Assembly: GCA_016280395.1 (NCBI GenBank)
Contig: JAEEGQ010000163.1
Span: forward strand, 23,197 to 87,196
DNA: 64,000 bases
Direction of reading: 5' to 3'
Source of the DNA: Lachnospiraceae bacterium
GTDB lineage: Bacteria > Bacillota > Clostridia > Lachnospirales > Lachnospiraceae
Below are positions 40,667-51,103 of this stretch, in pieces. The notes beneath the pieces are model-generated. The model ran no database searches and had not been told where the DNA came from. It saw nothing but the letters and a program-made list of their open reading frames with translations. How positions within the stretch are numbered: the stretch's first letter is position 1; each line of letters starts with the position of its first letter. Both the position numbers and the translations under genes were made by a program.

Positions 40667-41836
40667 TCATAAGCCGGGGTTGCTCTGTGTTGTACCGGTT
40701 TTCGGTGTGCCTCCGGCCCATGCCATAAGCTGATGGACTTTCTGCTTGTCAAGATACATCGCATTGTCTATCTTGCGCAGAAACCCGTCCTGGGTATCAT
40801 CTTTTTCAAGCTTTGCATGTCCCATTGCAAAAGAGAGCTTGTAGGGTTCTTTGTTTTCCGCGTTGAAACGGTCCGCCTCTGTGCGAATGCGTTCCTCGGT
40901 GGCGATCACATCTTCCTCGGAAGAAGTTCTCAGCATAACTACATATTCATCCCCTGCATATCTGTATGCGGACCCTTTTATATGTATGGCACTCTTTATG
41001 ATACGACCCGCTTCATTAAGCGCGCGGTCACCGGCAGAATGTCCGTAAGAATCATTGATATTTTTGAAAAAGTTAAGATCCAGCATTATGCCGTAATACT
41101 CGGTTCCCTTCGCATTTTCGAGAGTATGTTCGAGGAACAGCCTGTTGAAAAGCCCGGTAAGCGGATCCGTAAAGGTTTTCTCGTTCTGCAGACTCATGTA
41201 CAGCGCCACGATACCGATTGCGGCAGAAGGCCATGCGGTCGATATTCCGTAAAAGAATCCCTGGGCAAGGCTTCCCACAAGAACCGGGATCATGAACATC
41301 CATACAGGGAAAAACAGTGCGCGATCATGCGTCCTCTGGTAATTACAATATATGAAAATGCTTATGCCTGCAGAGATAACAACGAGCAAGTACATGATCC
41401 AGCACCATTCAAGGCGCCTGAAGGTGTTGGTCTCATCAACGGTAAACAGGAACGGAACAAACAGATTGATCAAAAGCAGTACCGAATATACAGCCGGGAG
41501 CGCGCCGTATAACGGCAACATTTTTTTAAGCCTGTCCTTATCTCTGTACAGTTTCAGATCGACAAACAGATTCCAGACAAATCCGCATATGATATTTGCC
41601 ATGTACAGGTATGTGCTGCCGAGCAGGTTTGTATAGCCGCAGAAAGCCCCCGGCTTTTCATCAAGATAAAAGCCAAGCGGCTCTATTATATTCGCTGCCA
41701 TCACCACAAATATCAGTATCATGAAGAGTTTATCCTCAAGTCTCCTGCGTTGTTTTGTCAGGGCGAGGCTTACCAGAAGACTGATAAGAATGACAAGTCC
41801 GAAAGCATCCGCGATGATTATCGCCTGTAAGTTCAT
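40667..41836 (-). CDS. Membrane-bound GGDEF-domain protein with degenerate signature (AGDEY)
   Basis: Multi-TM N-terminus; FTDPLTGLFNRLFLEH, YRYAGDEYVVML. Confidence 0.87.
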   Translation of the reverse strand: MNLQAIIIADAFGLVILISLLVSLALTKQRRRLEDKLFMILIFVVMAANIIEPLGFYLDEKPGAFCGYTNLLGSTYLYMANIICGFVWNLFVDLKLYRDKDRLKKMLPLYGALPAVYSVLLLINLFVPFLFTVDETNTFRRLEWCWIMYLLVVISAGISIFIYCNYQRTHDRALFFPVWMFMIPVLVGSLAQGFFYGISTAWPSAAIGIVALYMSLQNEKTFTDPLTGLFNRLFLEHTLENAKGTEYYGIMLDLNFFKNINDSYGHSAGDRALNEAGRIIKSAIHIKGSAYRYAGDEYVVMLRTSSEEDVIATEERIRTEADRFNAENKEPYKLSFAMGHAKLEKDDTQDGFLRKIDNAMYLDKQKVHQLMAWAGGTPKTGTTQSNPGL

Positions 41837-42120
41837 ATTGTTCCGTTACGCCAAAAAGCGTATTCCCCTTTCAGAAGTTGTTTACATCTAAATATTTATC
41901 TCTTCTTCACATTTTACCCTGTACCGCCATCTTTCCGCAGAACCCCCGGCGGCATTATACCAGTTGCCTGTAACTTCGTTGCGAATAGCGAGTTTATCGC
42001 CCTTTTCCTCCATTTCGAACAGAAGTATCCTCTTCTTTGGATGGATATTCGGACAGTGGAGGGACATCATCAGCTTGCTGGAAAAAGTACGGAAAAGCTT
42101 TGGGGGCCTGTTCGCAGGTG

Positions 42121-43746
42121 TTAAAAATCCACCCTCACAAACTGTGCATCCTCTCCGTTTATGCCCGTGCGGTCGTGGTCGAGCAGATGAATGCAGTTTT
42201 TACCTGCTTTTTTCGAGTAATAAACAGCCTTGTCGGCATAATTGATTATCTGGATCACGGTATCGGTCTTTTCAGTAACGGCTGCATTTGCGATGCCGAC
42301 GGAAACAGTTACGCGTTTGCCGTTCGGGTTCATCTTGTTGGGGATATCCGCTTTACGGACCCTAAGGCATATCTTTTTTGCGATTTCTGCAAGATCGGCG
42401 TCTTTAAGACCGTAGGTAAGACCTATGAACTCGTCGCCTCCATACCGTGCAAACCGCACGTTTTCACTTTCTTCGGCCCTGCAGGCGCGGGCAACCTCTT
42501 TGATGATCTCGTCGCCTTTCGCATGTCCGTAGGTATCGTTACAATCCTTGAAACAGTCGATATCTATGAAGATCGCGCCAACCTTTTTTTTCTTTTTTAC
42601 CGCACGGTTCATGAACTCCCCGCCCACCTTTAACATGGCTGTGTGGTTAAGGAGCTTTGTCATATGGTCTTTGCTTGCCCGTTCCTCGCTCTCCCTTATC
42701 ATCCTGTTCAGCTTGTTTATGGAGGAATCGGCATCTTTAAGGCTTTTATGTATTCCCAGCTGTACCTGCTTTAATTCAGCGGTCCTATCCTTATAAAGCT
42801 CTTCTACCTGCTCATAATAACCGATAGCGCGCATCGTATCACCGGTGTTCTTGTAATAATCCGCAAGAGTACTTAACACAAGGAGTTTATCCATTGTATG
42901 GCTGCAGGTTTTACCGTATTCTGTGATGATGGCCACAGCCTTGTCGGCACGTTTTATGTCTTTGTTCTGCAGAAGGATGCGCGTCAGATCGCCGAAAACT
43001 TCTATATCCGAAAACGTATCCTGCATTTTCGCTGCCAGCTTAACAGCCTTATCGAAGTTCATGTTGCCCTGTTTTTTATCGTTCAGCCTGTAACATGCAA
43101 CCGCATATTTGAGGCGGTAATCACATTCATAAGATATGATGCCGGCCTTTTTTGCGGTCTCTTCAGCTTCCCTGAAAACCTCAACGGCTTTTTCATTATC
43201 ATCGACATGAATATAGCTGTCAGCAAGATTTATATAATACAGTATCAGCTCACCGTAAGCGTCGGGTGTCTCTTTCTTTGCCTGTTCAAGACATTCGGTC
43301 AGGTACCTGATGCCGGCTCTGTAATCTCCCATCAGATTGCATACGGTTCCGAGATTGTTCATCACAGCCTGTCTGCTTGTTCCCTTTATGCGGTGTTTTT
43401 TTATGATATCATAGGCTTTATCATAGTTTGCAAGCGCAAGCTGGTAATTCTCCTGGTTAAAATACGCCGCTCCGAGAGTGATATATGCGTCCGCGATCAT
43501 TTCATGATCGTCGGTATTCTTAAATACCGCGAGGGATTTTACAGCATTCAGGAACATTTTCTCCCTGTCGCCGAGCATATTGTATGCAACCGCAAGCATG
43601 TGAAAGACAAAGCCCGCATAATAGAGATCCGCAGCTTCCTGCGCCTCTTTGAGCATTTTCCTGTATTCTTTTATCTGTTTTGCGGGATCGTTGATATTGT
43701 CGGTATAAACCTTTACGACCGTTGAACGGATTTTCTTTTTTGTCAT
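42121..43746 (-). CDS. TPR-repeat diguanylate cyclase
   Basis: TPR-like repeats; SKDHMTKLLNHTAML, FIDIDCFKDCNDTYGHAKGDE, RYGGDEF. Confidence 0.9.
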   Translation of the reverse strand: MTKKKIRSTVVKVYTDNINDPAKQIKEYRKMLKEAQEAADLYYAGFVFHMLAVAYNMLGDREKMFLNAVKSLAVFKNTDDHEMIADAYITLGAAYFNQENYQLALANYDKAYDIIKKHRIKGTSRQAVMNNLGTVCNLMGDYRAGIRYLTECLEQAKKETPDAYGELILYYINLADSYIHVDDNEKAVEVFREAEETAKKAGIISYECDYRLKYAVACYRLNDKKQGNMNFDKAVKLAAKMQDTFSDIEVFGDLTRILLQNKDIKRADKAVAIITEYGKTCSHTMDKLLVLSTLADYYKNTGDTMRAIGYYEQVEELYKDRTAELKQVQLGIHKSLKDADSSINKLNRMIRESEERASKDHMTKLLNHTAMLKVGGEFMNRAVKKKKKVGAIFIDIDCFKDCNDTYGHAKGDEIIKEVARACRAEESENVRFARYGGDEFIGLTYGLKDADLAEIAKKICLRVRKADIPNKMNPNGKRVTVSVGIANAAVTEKTDTVIQIINYADKAVYYSKKAGKNCIHLLDHDRTGINGEDAQFVRVDF

Positions 43747-43787
43747 GATCCGGCCTCCGAAAGTTTCGTCTTCTGTACCCGTGAAAT

Positions 43788-45089
43788 TTATTTTGTCAGG
43801 CTTCCGAATGCCGCTATCGCTTCATCAACGGTCATTTCTCCCATAAGAACATGATGTGCGGCATATCTGAACTGCTTGACCGCATTGTCGTTTATATTGG
43901 CTTCGGTACTGCAGATCATGCGTTCCTGCGGTGTTTCGTTCAGGGAAGAATAAATGTTGTCAAGCGAGAAATCCTTTGCGGTGGTGATAAGCCTCTTTAC
44001 GGAAGCCATATTGCCAAGTTCCTTTGCCGAGATAAGAAATCTCATGAACTCCGTAGCCATGTCCTTATTCGGGCTGTTCTTGTTCACCGAAAAATTGATA
44101 GACACGGTATCTATTACAAAACCGCCTTTTTCGTCATACGGAACCGCATAGAACCTGTATTCGAAGGGCGATGCCGAGAAGCTCTCGGACTGGCTCTCCC
44201 TTTTCTTTGTTCCGGATGCAACATCACCGGAACATACAAGCATCGGAACATCTCCTTCATAAAAGCGCATTATGGCTGCGTTATAGTTGTTCTCTATCTC
44301 TTTTACGCACTTTCCGGCATCTATAAATCCAGAGTCCGCAAGAAGTTTGATCTTTTCAAGACCGGGGCGCATAAGTTCGCCGGCTTTGGGATCGAGGCTG
44401 TTGAAGCTGTCACGCATTGAAGGGTTTTTGACCGCAGAGTTGCAGAGGAACGGATAAGCGAAGTTATACTCAAAGGAGCTTGATCCTGAAGATACGTAGC
44501 CCATCAGCGGTGAAGCATAGCCCGCAGCCTTGAACTTCCTGCAGACGTCTTCAAGCTCGCTCCAGGTAGCAGGCACCTTGAGCCCTTCCTTCTTGAACAG
44601 GTCCATATTAACAAGCATTCCGAAGGATGTAGCAAGAACGGGAGCCATCTGAACCTTTCCGTCTGCCGTTTTTCTAATTATGCTTTCCCTTACGCACGAA
44701 AAATCGATGCCGGTCTCCTTTGCGGCAAGATCCACAGCCGAATCAAATACCTCGTTATAATTCTTATCCCCCCACATCCAGTAGAATGTAAAGTAGATAT
44801 CCGGAGCTTCCTTGCTTTTCAGCGAATTTGCTATTGCGTCGCCGTAACCGTCAAGATAGATATAGCTCATGTTGACATTGGGATAAAACTCATTAAAGCG
44901 CTCAAATTCGCTCTCGAGCGCCTCAAAATTCGAATAATTGCCGTAAACCGTAACAGATACGTCAGAAGATGTATTAAGCTTTGGTACAAAGCCGCTTTCG
45001 GAGGGCTTTTTTCCGCACCCGGCAGCTGTCATGACAACAAGCAGAACGATAACTGCGGCAGAAACGATACGTTTTGTTTTTATTCTCAT
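43788..45089 (-). CDS. Family 1 extracellular solute-binding lipoprotein
   Basis: Lipobox VVMTAAGCGKK; SVTVYGNYSNFEALESEFERFNEFYPNV, FKKEGLKVPATWSELEDVCRKFK. Confidence 0.88.
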   Translation of the reverse strand: MRIKTKRIVSAAVIVLLVVMTAAGCGKKPSESGFVPKLNTSSDVSVTVYGNYSNFEALESEFERFNEFYPNVNMSYIYLDGYGDAIANSLKSKEAPDIYFTFYWMWGDKNYNEVFDSAVDLAAKETGIDFSCVRESIIRKTADGKVQMAPVLATSFGMLVNMDLFKKEGLKVPATWSELEDVCRKFKAAGYASPLMGYVSSGSSSFEYNFAYPFLCNSAVKNPSMRDSFNSLDPKAGELMRPGLEKIKLLADSGFIDAGKCVKEIENNYNAAIMRFYEGDVPMLVCSGDVASGTKKRESQSESFSASPFEYRFYAVPYDEKGGFVIDTVSINFSVNKNSPNKDMATEFMRFLISAKELGNMASVKRLITTAKDFSLDNIYSSLNETPQERMICSTEANINDNAVKQFRYAAHHVLMGEMTVDEAIAAFGSLTK

Positions 45090-45529
45090 AGCTTATCCTC
45101 CGATTCCCCGGGCAAAGTACCCGAGCTTAAGAACTGATCTATCGCTTTTACGATGGAGTCCCTGTCCATTGTTTTAAGAAGATATCCTTCGGGAGACTGC
45201 ACCATGACACGCTGGATGCTCTCCCTGTCGGATCTTCCCGTCAGAAAGATGACCGGAATAGCCGCAGTTGCGGGATTCTTCCTGATGCGTTCAAAAACCT
45301 CCGGGCCGTTCATTTCCTTCATTTCATAATCAAGCAGGATAAGATCGGCTGTATGTCCTTCAAGATATGCCAATGCCTGGCTTCCTGCCTTTACAGCGGT
45401 TATCATGTATTTATCCGCAAGCCATCCGCGTACCATCTTAAGATAAAGCGGGTCATCATCCACAAGGAGCAGGTGGCGACCTGCTGCAGCGCGCTCACCC
45501 GGGACTTTTTCCGCAGTTTCGTTTAACAT
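45086..45529 (-). CDS. Single-domain response regulator
   Basis: LLLVDDDPLYLKMV, LILLDYEMKEMNGPEVF, VIFLTGRSD, YLLKTMD. Confidence 0.92.
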   Translation of the reverse strand: MLNETAEKVPGERAAAGRHLLLVDDDPLYLKMVRGWLADKYMITAVKAGSQALAYLEGHTADLILLDYEMKEMNGPEVFERIRKNPATAAIPVIFLTGRSDRESIQRVMVQSPEGYLLKTMDRDSIVKAIDQFLSSGTLPGESEDKL

Positions 45530-45533
45530 CCTG

Positions 45534-48347
45534 TCAATCCTTTCTTCCCGCCCTGATAATATCCGGGATCACATCATAATCAAAATCGTCAGATGCAGTA
45601 CGTATCGCATCCATCCTTGTCTCTTCACCGTCAGGGATGCGCCTGTGCGACAGTTCATCTATGACATTCACAACAGTATCATAATCATATTCCGCGCAGG
45701 CCTTGAGCAGCTTATCATATGCCTCGTACAGCTCCTCCTTCGATATGGGAGCAAGTCCTTCATCCGATCTTACCGGTGCAAAGATCGGCGAAAGCTTTGA
45801 CGAAAGTTCTTTGTACGCGTGAAGGAGGCGCTCAAGCTCGTCACCGAGGATTCCAAGCTTTCCGAGCCTTCCGGCCTTTTCAAGCTCCGCGGCAAGCTCA
45901 CCCACATCAAAAGCGCCTATGACTCTGGACGTACTCTTCAGCGCATGAAGCTTGATGGTAAGGTTCCTGATATCACGAAGGTTCCAGAAATCCCTGATCT
46001 CTTTTTCATTTTTTTCGGATGCTTCACTGTACATCCTTAAGGTGTTCAGATACGACTCCGCATCACCGCAGTGTGACAGCCCGGAGTTCACATCAAGCTC
46101 CGGTATAGTAAATACCTCATCCGGAAGTGTCGCGCTGTCGTCCCTCTGTTCAATATAATCCACCGCTATCTTTCCGGCGGGGATGTATTTGAGCAGCATC
46201 TGCTCAAGCCGCACAAAATCTATGGGTTTGGTCAGGTAATCGGTAAAGCCCTCCGAAATGAACATTTCACGCATGCCTGAAATCGCATTCGCGGTAAGGC
46301 ATACTACAGGGGTTTCGACGTTTTTGTTGTCTTTTAGCACTTTCAGTGCATGCAGCGTTTCGATGCCGTCCATGTCGGGCATCATGTGATCAAGGAAAAT
46401 GACATCATAAAGATTCCTTGCGCAAAGGTTTAATGCTTCTCTTCCGCTGCCGGCGGTGTCGATATTCACCTTTGTCGCTTTAAGGAGACCCGTGAAAACG
46501 CTGAGGTTCAGAGGGGTATCGTCAACCACGAGCACCTTCGCATGCGGAGCCGTAAAGCTGCGTTTGTATCTGCCCTTGGACTCCATTGCGTTACGGAACG
46601 CCTCTTCATATTCCCCGACTTTATCCGTTCCCCTTACATCCTGTCTGACTGCAAAGGAGAACGTGGAACCTTTTCCGTATTCGCTCTCTACCTCAAGTGA
46701 CGAGCCCATTATCGAGAGCAGGCTCTGGGTTATGCTTAAACCCAAACCGCTGCCTTCGATATTCCTGTTCTTTTTCTCCTCAAGACGCTTGAACGCAATA
46801 AAGAGCTTGTCGATATCCTCCTGTTTTATGCCGCTTCCGGTATCATCCACCCTGAATTTGAGGAGTATCTGATGTTCGTTGTCTTCACAGGGCTCATACC
46901 CAACCGTGAAGGTGACCGTTCCTTCTGCCGTATATTTTACTGCATTTGAAAGAAGGTTGATGGCGCACTGCTTCAGCCTCAGCTCATCACCGTAAAGCTT
47001 TCTCGGGATATCGGCATCTATGTTGATCTTTAATGCAAGGTTCTTCTCCTCTGTCCTCACCTGGATCATGTTCACAAGATCGTTCAGTATCGAGACAAGG
47101 TCGTATTCTACAGGTATGATCTCAAGCTTTCCGGCTTCGAGCTTTGAAAAGTCAAGGATGTCGTTTATAAGGCTGAGCAGCGTATTGTCTGCCATCCGTA
47201 TGCCCTCTGAATACCTTAAGATATCGGGGTCGCGGCTTTCCCTGCTGATCATCTCGTTAAAGCCTGTGATGGCATTCATGGGCGTCCTTATATCGTGCGA
47301 CATCATTGAAAGGAACCTGGATTTTGCGTCATTGGCCCTTTCTGCCTCTTCCGCGGTAACGACAAGCCTGCGGTTAAACACCATCATGGCGGACATGTTG
47401 AATATGAGCAGCGCAGCCAATGCGCCTACGGTAACTCCGAGCAGCACCCAGTCTATAACGCTTGGCAAAAGTCCGGCTTTCGGGATGATGTTGATAAGGA
47501 ACCAGTCTCTGTCCGGTGTTACGGGAGTATGAGCGATAACGCATGTCTGCCCCTTTGAGCCCGTCATCTCGTTAAGTCCCGACTCGCCCGTGACCTGCTC
47601 TTCAAATTCCCTCTGGCTCTGGTAATCCGTTTTATTATAGGATTTGTAGTATTCGAAGAGATTGGAATTCTTAAGCTGGCTGCCATGGATCATATAATTC
47701 CCGGCACTGTCGATTATCGCAAGATCCATCTCTTCATATTCGCCCTTAAGATAGACCAGCTTCCTGCTCAGTTCACTGATCGGGATTATACGCATAAGAA
47801 GCGCCTTTCTCGTTCCTCCGGTCTCTGCTTTAAGCTCGAGGATGTTTAAGAAAGCCATTGAAAGTATGCCGTTCTGCGGATTCGCAAAGGCTGCGGTCTG
47901 TTTGATCTCGTGTCCAAGCCTCGCTTCCGAAAAATCCGCAAACAAAGAATAACCCTTATAAGAAACGGTAAAATCCTCATCCGAATTAAGGCTTGGTTCC
48001 GAAGACAGTCCCTTAAACGAAGCATCATCATAATAGATTATATGTGCCTGTACATCATCGGATATCGACGCCCTGCGCGTGAACTCGACAGCCTCTTCTA
48101 TGGTCATGGGATACCCTGCAACGGAAGCATAATGATTGATGTAACTGGCCCATATATCACACAGATGCTGCTCATCGGCAAGATAGTTCATTATGATCTG
48201 GCCTGCGGTCTCAGCGGTGTTCTTAAAGACCGCCAATTCAGAATCATTGCTTTCCTCTCTCTTCTGTGATGTGTATTTGGCAGTAAAAAAGATGATGAAT
48301 GCAATAACGACTATATTTACTATGATCGTAAGTCCTCTTTTCACCAA
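45534..48347 (-). CDS. Hybrid sensor histidine kinase (extracytoplasmic sensor, HisKA-HATPase-REC-Hpt)
   Basis: MMSHDIRTPMNAITGF, GSGLGLSITQSLL, VLVVDDTPLN..FLDHMMPDMDG, KLHALKSTSRVIGA. Confidence 0.94.
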   Translation of the reverse strand: MVKRGLTIIVNIVVIAFIIFFTAKYTSQKREESNDSELAVFKNTAETAGQIIMNYLADEQHLCDIWASYINHYASVAGYPMTIEEAVEFTRRASISDDVQAHIIYYDDASFKGLSSEPSLNSDEDFTVSYKGYSLFADFSEARLGHEIKQTAAFANPQNGILSMAFLNILELKAETGGTRKALLMRIIPISELSRKLVYLKGEYEEMDLAIIDSAGNYMIHGSQLKNSNLFEYYKSYNKTDYQSQREFEEQVTGESGLNEMTGSKGQTCVIAHTPVTPDRDWFLINIIPKAGLLPSVIDWVLLGVTVGALAALLIFNMSAMMVFNRRLVVTAEEAERANDAKSRFLSMMSHDIRTPMNAITGFNEMISRESRDPDILRYSEGIRMADNTLLSLINDILDFSKLEAGKLEIIPVEYDLVSILNDLVNMIQVRTEEKNLALKINIDADIPRKLYGDELRLKQCAINLLSNAVKYTAEGTVTFTVGYEPCEDNEHQILLKFRVDDTGSGIKQEDIDKLFIAFKRLEEKKNRNIEGSGLGLSITQSLLSIMGSSLEVESEYGKGSTFSFAVRQDVRGTDKVGEYEEAFRNAMESKGRYKRSFTAPHAKVLVVDDTPLNLSVFTGLLKATKVNIDTAGSGREALNLCARNLYDVIFLDHMMPDMDGIETLHALKVLKDNKNVETPVVCLTANAISGMREMFISEGFTDYLTKPIDFVRLEQMLLKYIPAGKIAVDYIEQRDDSATLPDEVFTIPELDVNSGLSHCGDAESYLNTLRMYSEASEKNEKEIRDFWNLRDIRNLTIKLHALKSTSRVIGAFDVGELAAELEKAGRLGKLGILGDELERLLHAYKELSSKLSPIFAPVRSDEGLAPISKEELYEAYDKLLKACAEYDYDTVVNVIDELSHRRIPDGEETRMDAIRTASDDFDYDVIPDIIRAGRKD

Positions 48348-48425
48348 AATACCTCCAAACTTTTGACCTTAGCGGCTGCTTTCTACCAAAAAAGGGGCTT
48401 CCGCTCATGCATCTGCCCCTGCCTT

Positions 48426-49223
48426 TCAGAACTCCGAATGCTTTTTGGACCGGGTCCTATCATTTTCAAAAAACTTGTCTATGTTGGCCATTATCTCTTT
48501 CTGTGTCATGGTCTTAAGCAGATACCCCTGAGGATTCAGGCCCATTACATTCATCACGGTCTCGCGGTCTGCCTTTCCTGTAAGGAAGATGACAGGGATA
48601 TTCTCCGTTTCGGGCTCGCTCCTTATCATTTCCATGACCTTTGAGCCTGTTGTTATAGGCATATCATAATCCATCAGGATAAGGTCAGGTGTATGGGAAC
48701 CAAGATGCTTTATAGCCTGCATGCCCGATTTTACTGCTGTGACGCGGTATTTTGACGCCAGCTGCTTCCTGATGACCTTAAGGAAAGTCACATCATCATC
48801 CACGATCATTATACTCTTCTGCTCAAACCTGAGCGCAAGCTGCTCGGCTTCCTTAAGCAGTGTGGTTATCAGCTTTTTGGCATCTATCGGCCTTGGAAAC
48901 TCTTTTTTCACGAATTCCGCCGGGATAAACTCGTTCACACGGTCAAGTGTATCCTTATATCCCACGAGATAGAGGGATTTGTCGTCGTCCACGCAAACAT
49001 CCTTGATGTAGACAAGGACTTTCGTCATTTCAGGCGTTATCTCGTCCACAAAGAGCAGGATTATATCCGTTTCGTCCTTCGTCTTTTCGATCTCCCTGAC
49101 ATCCGGTCCGCACGCCGTTGTAGTTATAGAGGTCTTTTTCAGCCCCGTCGCAACAGAGTTTACAAGAAAGGTTTTCTTGCTGCTGACCATCAGTAATCTG
49201 CATTCCATTTTATCCGCCTCCAA
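48426..49223 (-). CDS. Response regulator with divergent N-terminal receiver-like domain and C-terminal REC
   Basis: SIMIVDDDVTFLKVI, LILMDYDMPITTGSKVM, VIFLTGKADRE. Confidence 0.87.
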   Translation of the reverse strand: MEADKMECRLLMVSSKKTFLVNSVATGLKKTSITTTACGPDVREIEKTKDETDIILLFVDEITPEMTKVLVYIKDVCVDDDKSLYLVGYKDTLDRVNEFIPAEFVKKEFPRPIDAKKLITTLLKEAEQLALRFEQKSIMIVDDDVTFLKVIRKQLASKYRVTAVKSGMQAIKHLGSHTPDLILMDYDMPITTGSKVMEMIRSEPETENIPVIFLTGKADRETVMNVMGLNPQGYLLKTMTQKEIMANIDKFFENDRTRSKKHSEF

Positions 49224-49262
49224 GCTGAGACCTGCCCGTACCCGTCCTTTAAGCTTTCGCTG

Positions 49263-50294
49263 TCAGACCGGAGCTTTTTTGCAGGTGCAGTCACGCATAG
49301 TATAATCTTTGTCTTCATCTATCATTTCGAGCATCACCCTTGCAAAACGCGGATCGAACTGCGTTCCCATCCCCTTTTCGATCTCGCCGCGAACCTTTTC
49401 CTGTGAGAGCAGGGCTCTGTAGCTGCGGTTGCTCGTCATTGCGTCATAGGCGTCCGCCACCGCTATGATACGGGCAGCCTCCGGGATCTCTTCACCTTTC
49501 AGCCCTTCGGGATAGCCTCTGCCGTCAAACCTCTCGTGATGCCACTTCGCGCCGGAAGCCAGTTCCGGCATCTTCTGTATGTTTTCGAGGATCCTCCCGC
49601 CTATTACGGGATGCTGCTTTATCTTTAAGAATTCCTCATCCGTCAGCCTGTCCGTTTTGTTGATGATACTGTCCGGAACACCGATCTTTCCAACGTCATG
49701 CAGCAGTCCCATCATGTAGATGTTGTCCTGACCTGTTTCGTTATAGCCGCATCTGCGGGCTATCTCTTTTGAATATGCCGCAACGCGTCCTGAATGGCCT
49801 TTTGTGTATGCATCTTTTGCATCTATGGCATCTGCGAGCGAAGAAACGACCTGGAGAAAAAGCTCTTCATTCTCCCTTGTCTTCTTTTCGACTTCGCCGG
49901 CAAGATCGTTCTGAAGTCTTGTAAGTTCGACCGCATGCCGTACTCTCAAAGCAAGTACTTCGGGAATAAACGGTTTACGGATAAAGTCCATTGCGCCGAG
50001 CATAAGACCGCGTATCTCCGTATCTTCGTCTTCATCGCCCGTAAGGAAGATAACGGGCGTCATTTGTCCCCCTTCCTCCCTTTCGCGGAGTTTCATGAGT
50101 GTTTCATATCCGTCCATGCCGGGCATGCGGATATCGAGAAGTATAAGCTCCGGACTTCCCTTTTCAGCCATGTATTCGAGCAGCTGTTCCCCCGATTTAA
50201 GGGCAACCACCTTCATTCCTGAGTCCGTCAGGCTTTTCCATGCTTTTTTCAGTATAATCGGATCGTCATCGGTAACGATAATCCTCTCATCCAT
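49263..50294 (-). CDS. Response regulator with HD-GYP phosphodiesterase domain
   Basis: IIVTDDDPIIL..LLDIRMPGMDG; YTKGHSGRVA, LHDVGKIGVPD, WHHERFDGRGYPEGL. Confidence 0.95.
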   Translation of the reverse strand: MDERIIVTDDDPIILKKAWKSLTDSGMKVVALKSGEQLLEYMAEKGSPELILLDIRMPGMDGYETLMKLREREEGGQMTPVIFLTGDEDEDTEIRGLMLGAMDFIRKPFIPEVLALRVRHAVELTRLQNDLAGEVEKKTRENEELFLQVVSSLADAIDAKDAYTKGHSGRVAAYSKEIARRCGYNETGQDNIYMMGLLHDVGKIGVPDSIINKTDRLTDEEFLKIKQHPVIGGRILENIQKMPELASGAKWHHERFDGRGYPEGLKGEEIPEAARIIAVADAYDAMTSNRSYRALLSQEKVRGEIEKGMGTQFDPRFARVMLEMIDEDKDYTMRDCTCKKAPV

Positions 50295-50446
50295 AAACTT
50301 CGTTCTCCTTGCGGTAAAAAAGCCAAAAATACACACTTTCTTAATATATAAGAATATCATAATCGCATGGGTACTGCAACAAAAAACTTTACTCGGAAGG
50401 CTTTATTGTGCTACTATGAAGCCGAAGGCTCGATCGGAGTTTGTGA

Positions 50447-51103
50447 GTGAATGGAACAGACGGGAGGAACAAGAACATGGATGCTGAAAAAGATAACATG
50501 AAGACAAGCGATCTGCCGGATATCATCATTCCGGGTATAAATACGTCTGCCGGCATAAAACAGTGCGGAGGTTTTGAAACATACCTTGAGCTTCTTGGTG
50601 ACATTTACGGGCTGATAGATAAAAAAAGCGACGAGACCGAACGCTTCCTTGAAACCGGCGATCTAAGGGCTTTTACGACCAATGTCCACTCGCTTAAGAC
50701 CACCTGCAGGATGCTTGGGCACAGTGAGCTTTCCGACAGCTTTTTCGAACTTGAAAAGCTCGGAAAGGAAGGCTCTCTTGAAAAAGCCGCCGCGCTTACT
50801 CCCGGTGTACTGTCCCGTTTCAGGGGTCTTAAGCCCCTGCTTGAGCCGTATCTTCCAAAGGCCGAGACCAAAAGGTTCCCGTTTTCTGCAGAAGACATTG
50901 CCGCTCTCCTTACAGAACTCGAGTGCTCGCTTGAAGATTTTGATATAAACAGCGCCGAAGTCACAATGAAAAAACTCCTTGCCTACGAATGCGGCAAGGA
51001 GCTTTCGGACAATCTTTTAAGGCTCTCTGAGCTTGTGAACGATCTTGAATATGATGAAGCCTCAGAGCTTGCGGGGGCACTGAAGATCACCATTTCCCGA
51101 TAA
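50447..51103 (+). CDS. Standalone histidine phosphotransfer (Hpt) protein
   Basis: NVHSLKTTCRMLGHSELSDSFFELEKLGKEG. Confidence 0.82.
   Translation: MNGTDGRNKNMDAEKDNMKTSDLPDIIIPGINTSAGIKQCGGFETYLELLGDIYGLIDKKSDETERFLETGDLRAFTTNVHSLKTTCRMLGHSELSDSFFELEKLGKEGSLEKAAALTPGVLSRFRGLKPLLEPYLPKAETKRFPFSAEDIAALLTELECSLEDFDINSAEVTMKKLLAYECGKELSDNLLRLSELVNDLEYDEASELAGALKITISR

Noticed and set aside
40733-41512. 259-aa plus-strand ORF
   Set aside because: Antisense to the membrane GGDEF gene; no domain motifs
41888-42070. 60-aa minus ORF between two GGDEF genes
   Set aside because: No motif support and no convincing ribosome-binding site; left unannotated
42898-43725. 275-aa plus-strand ORF
   Set aside because: Antisense to the TPR-GGDEF gene; hydrophobic shadow without homology signals
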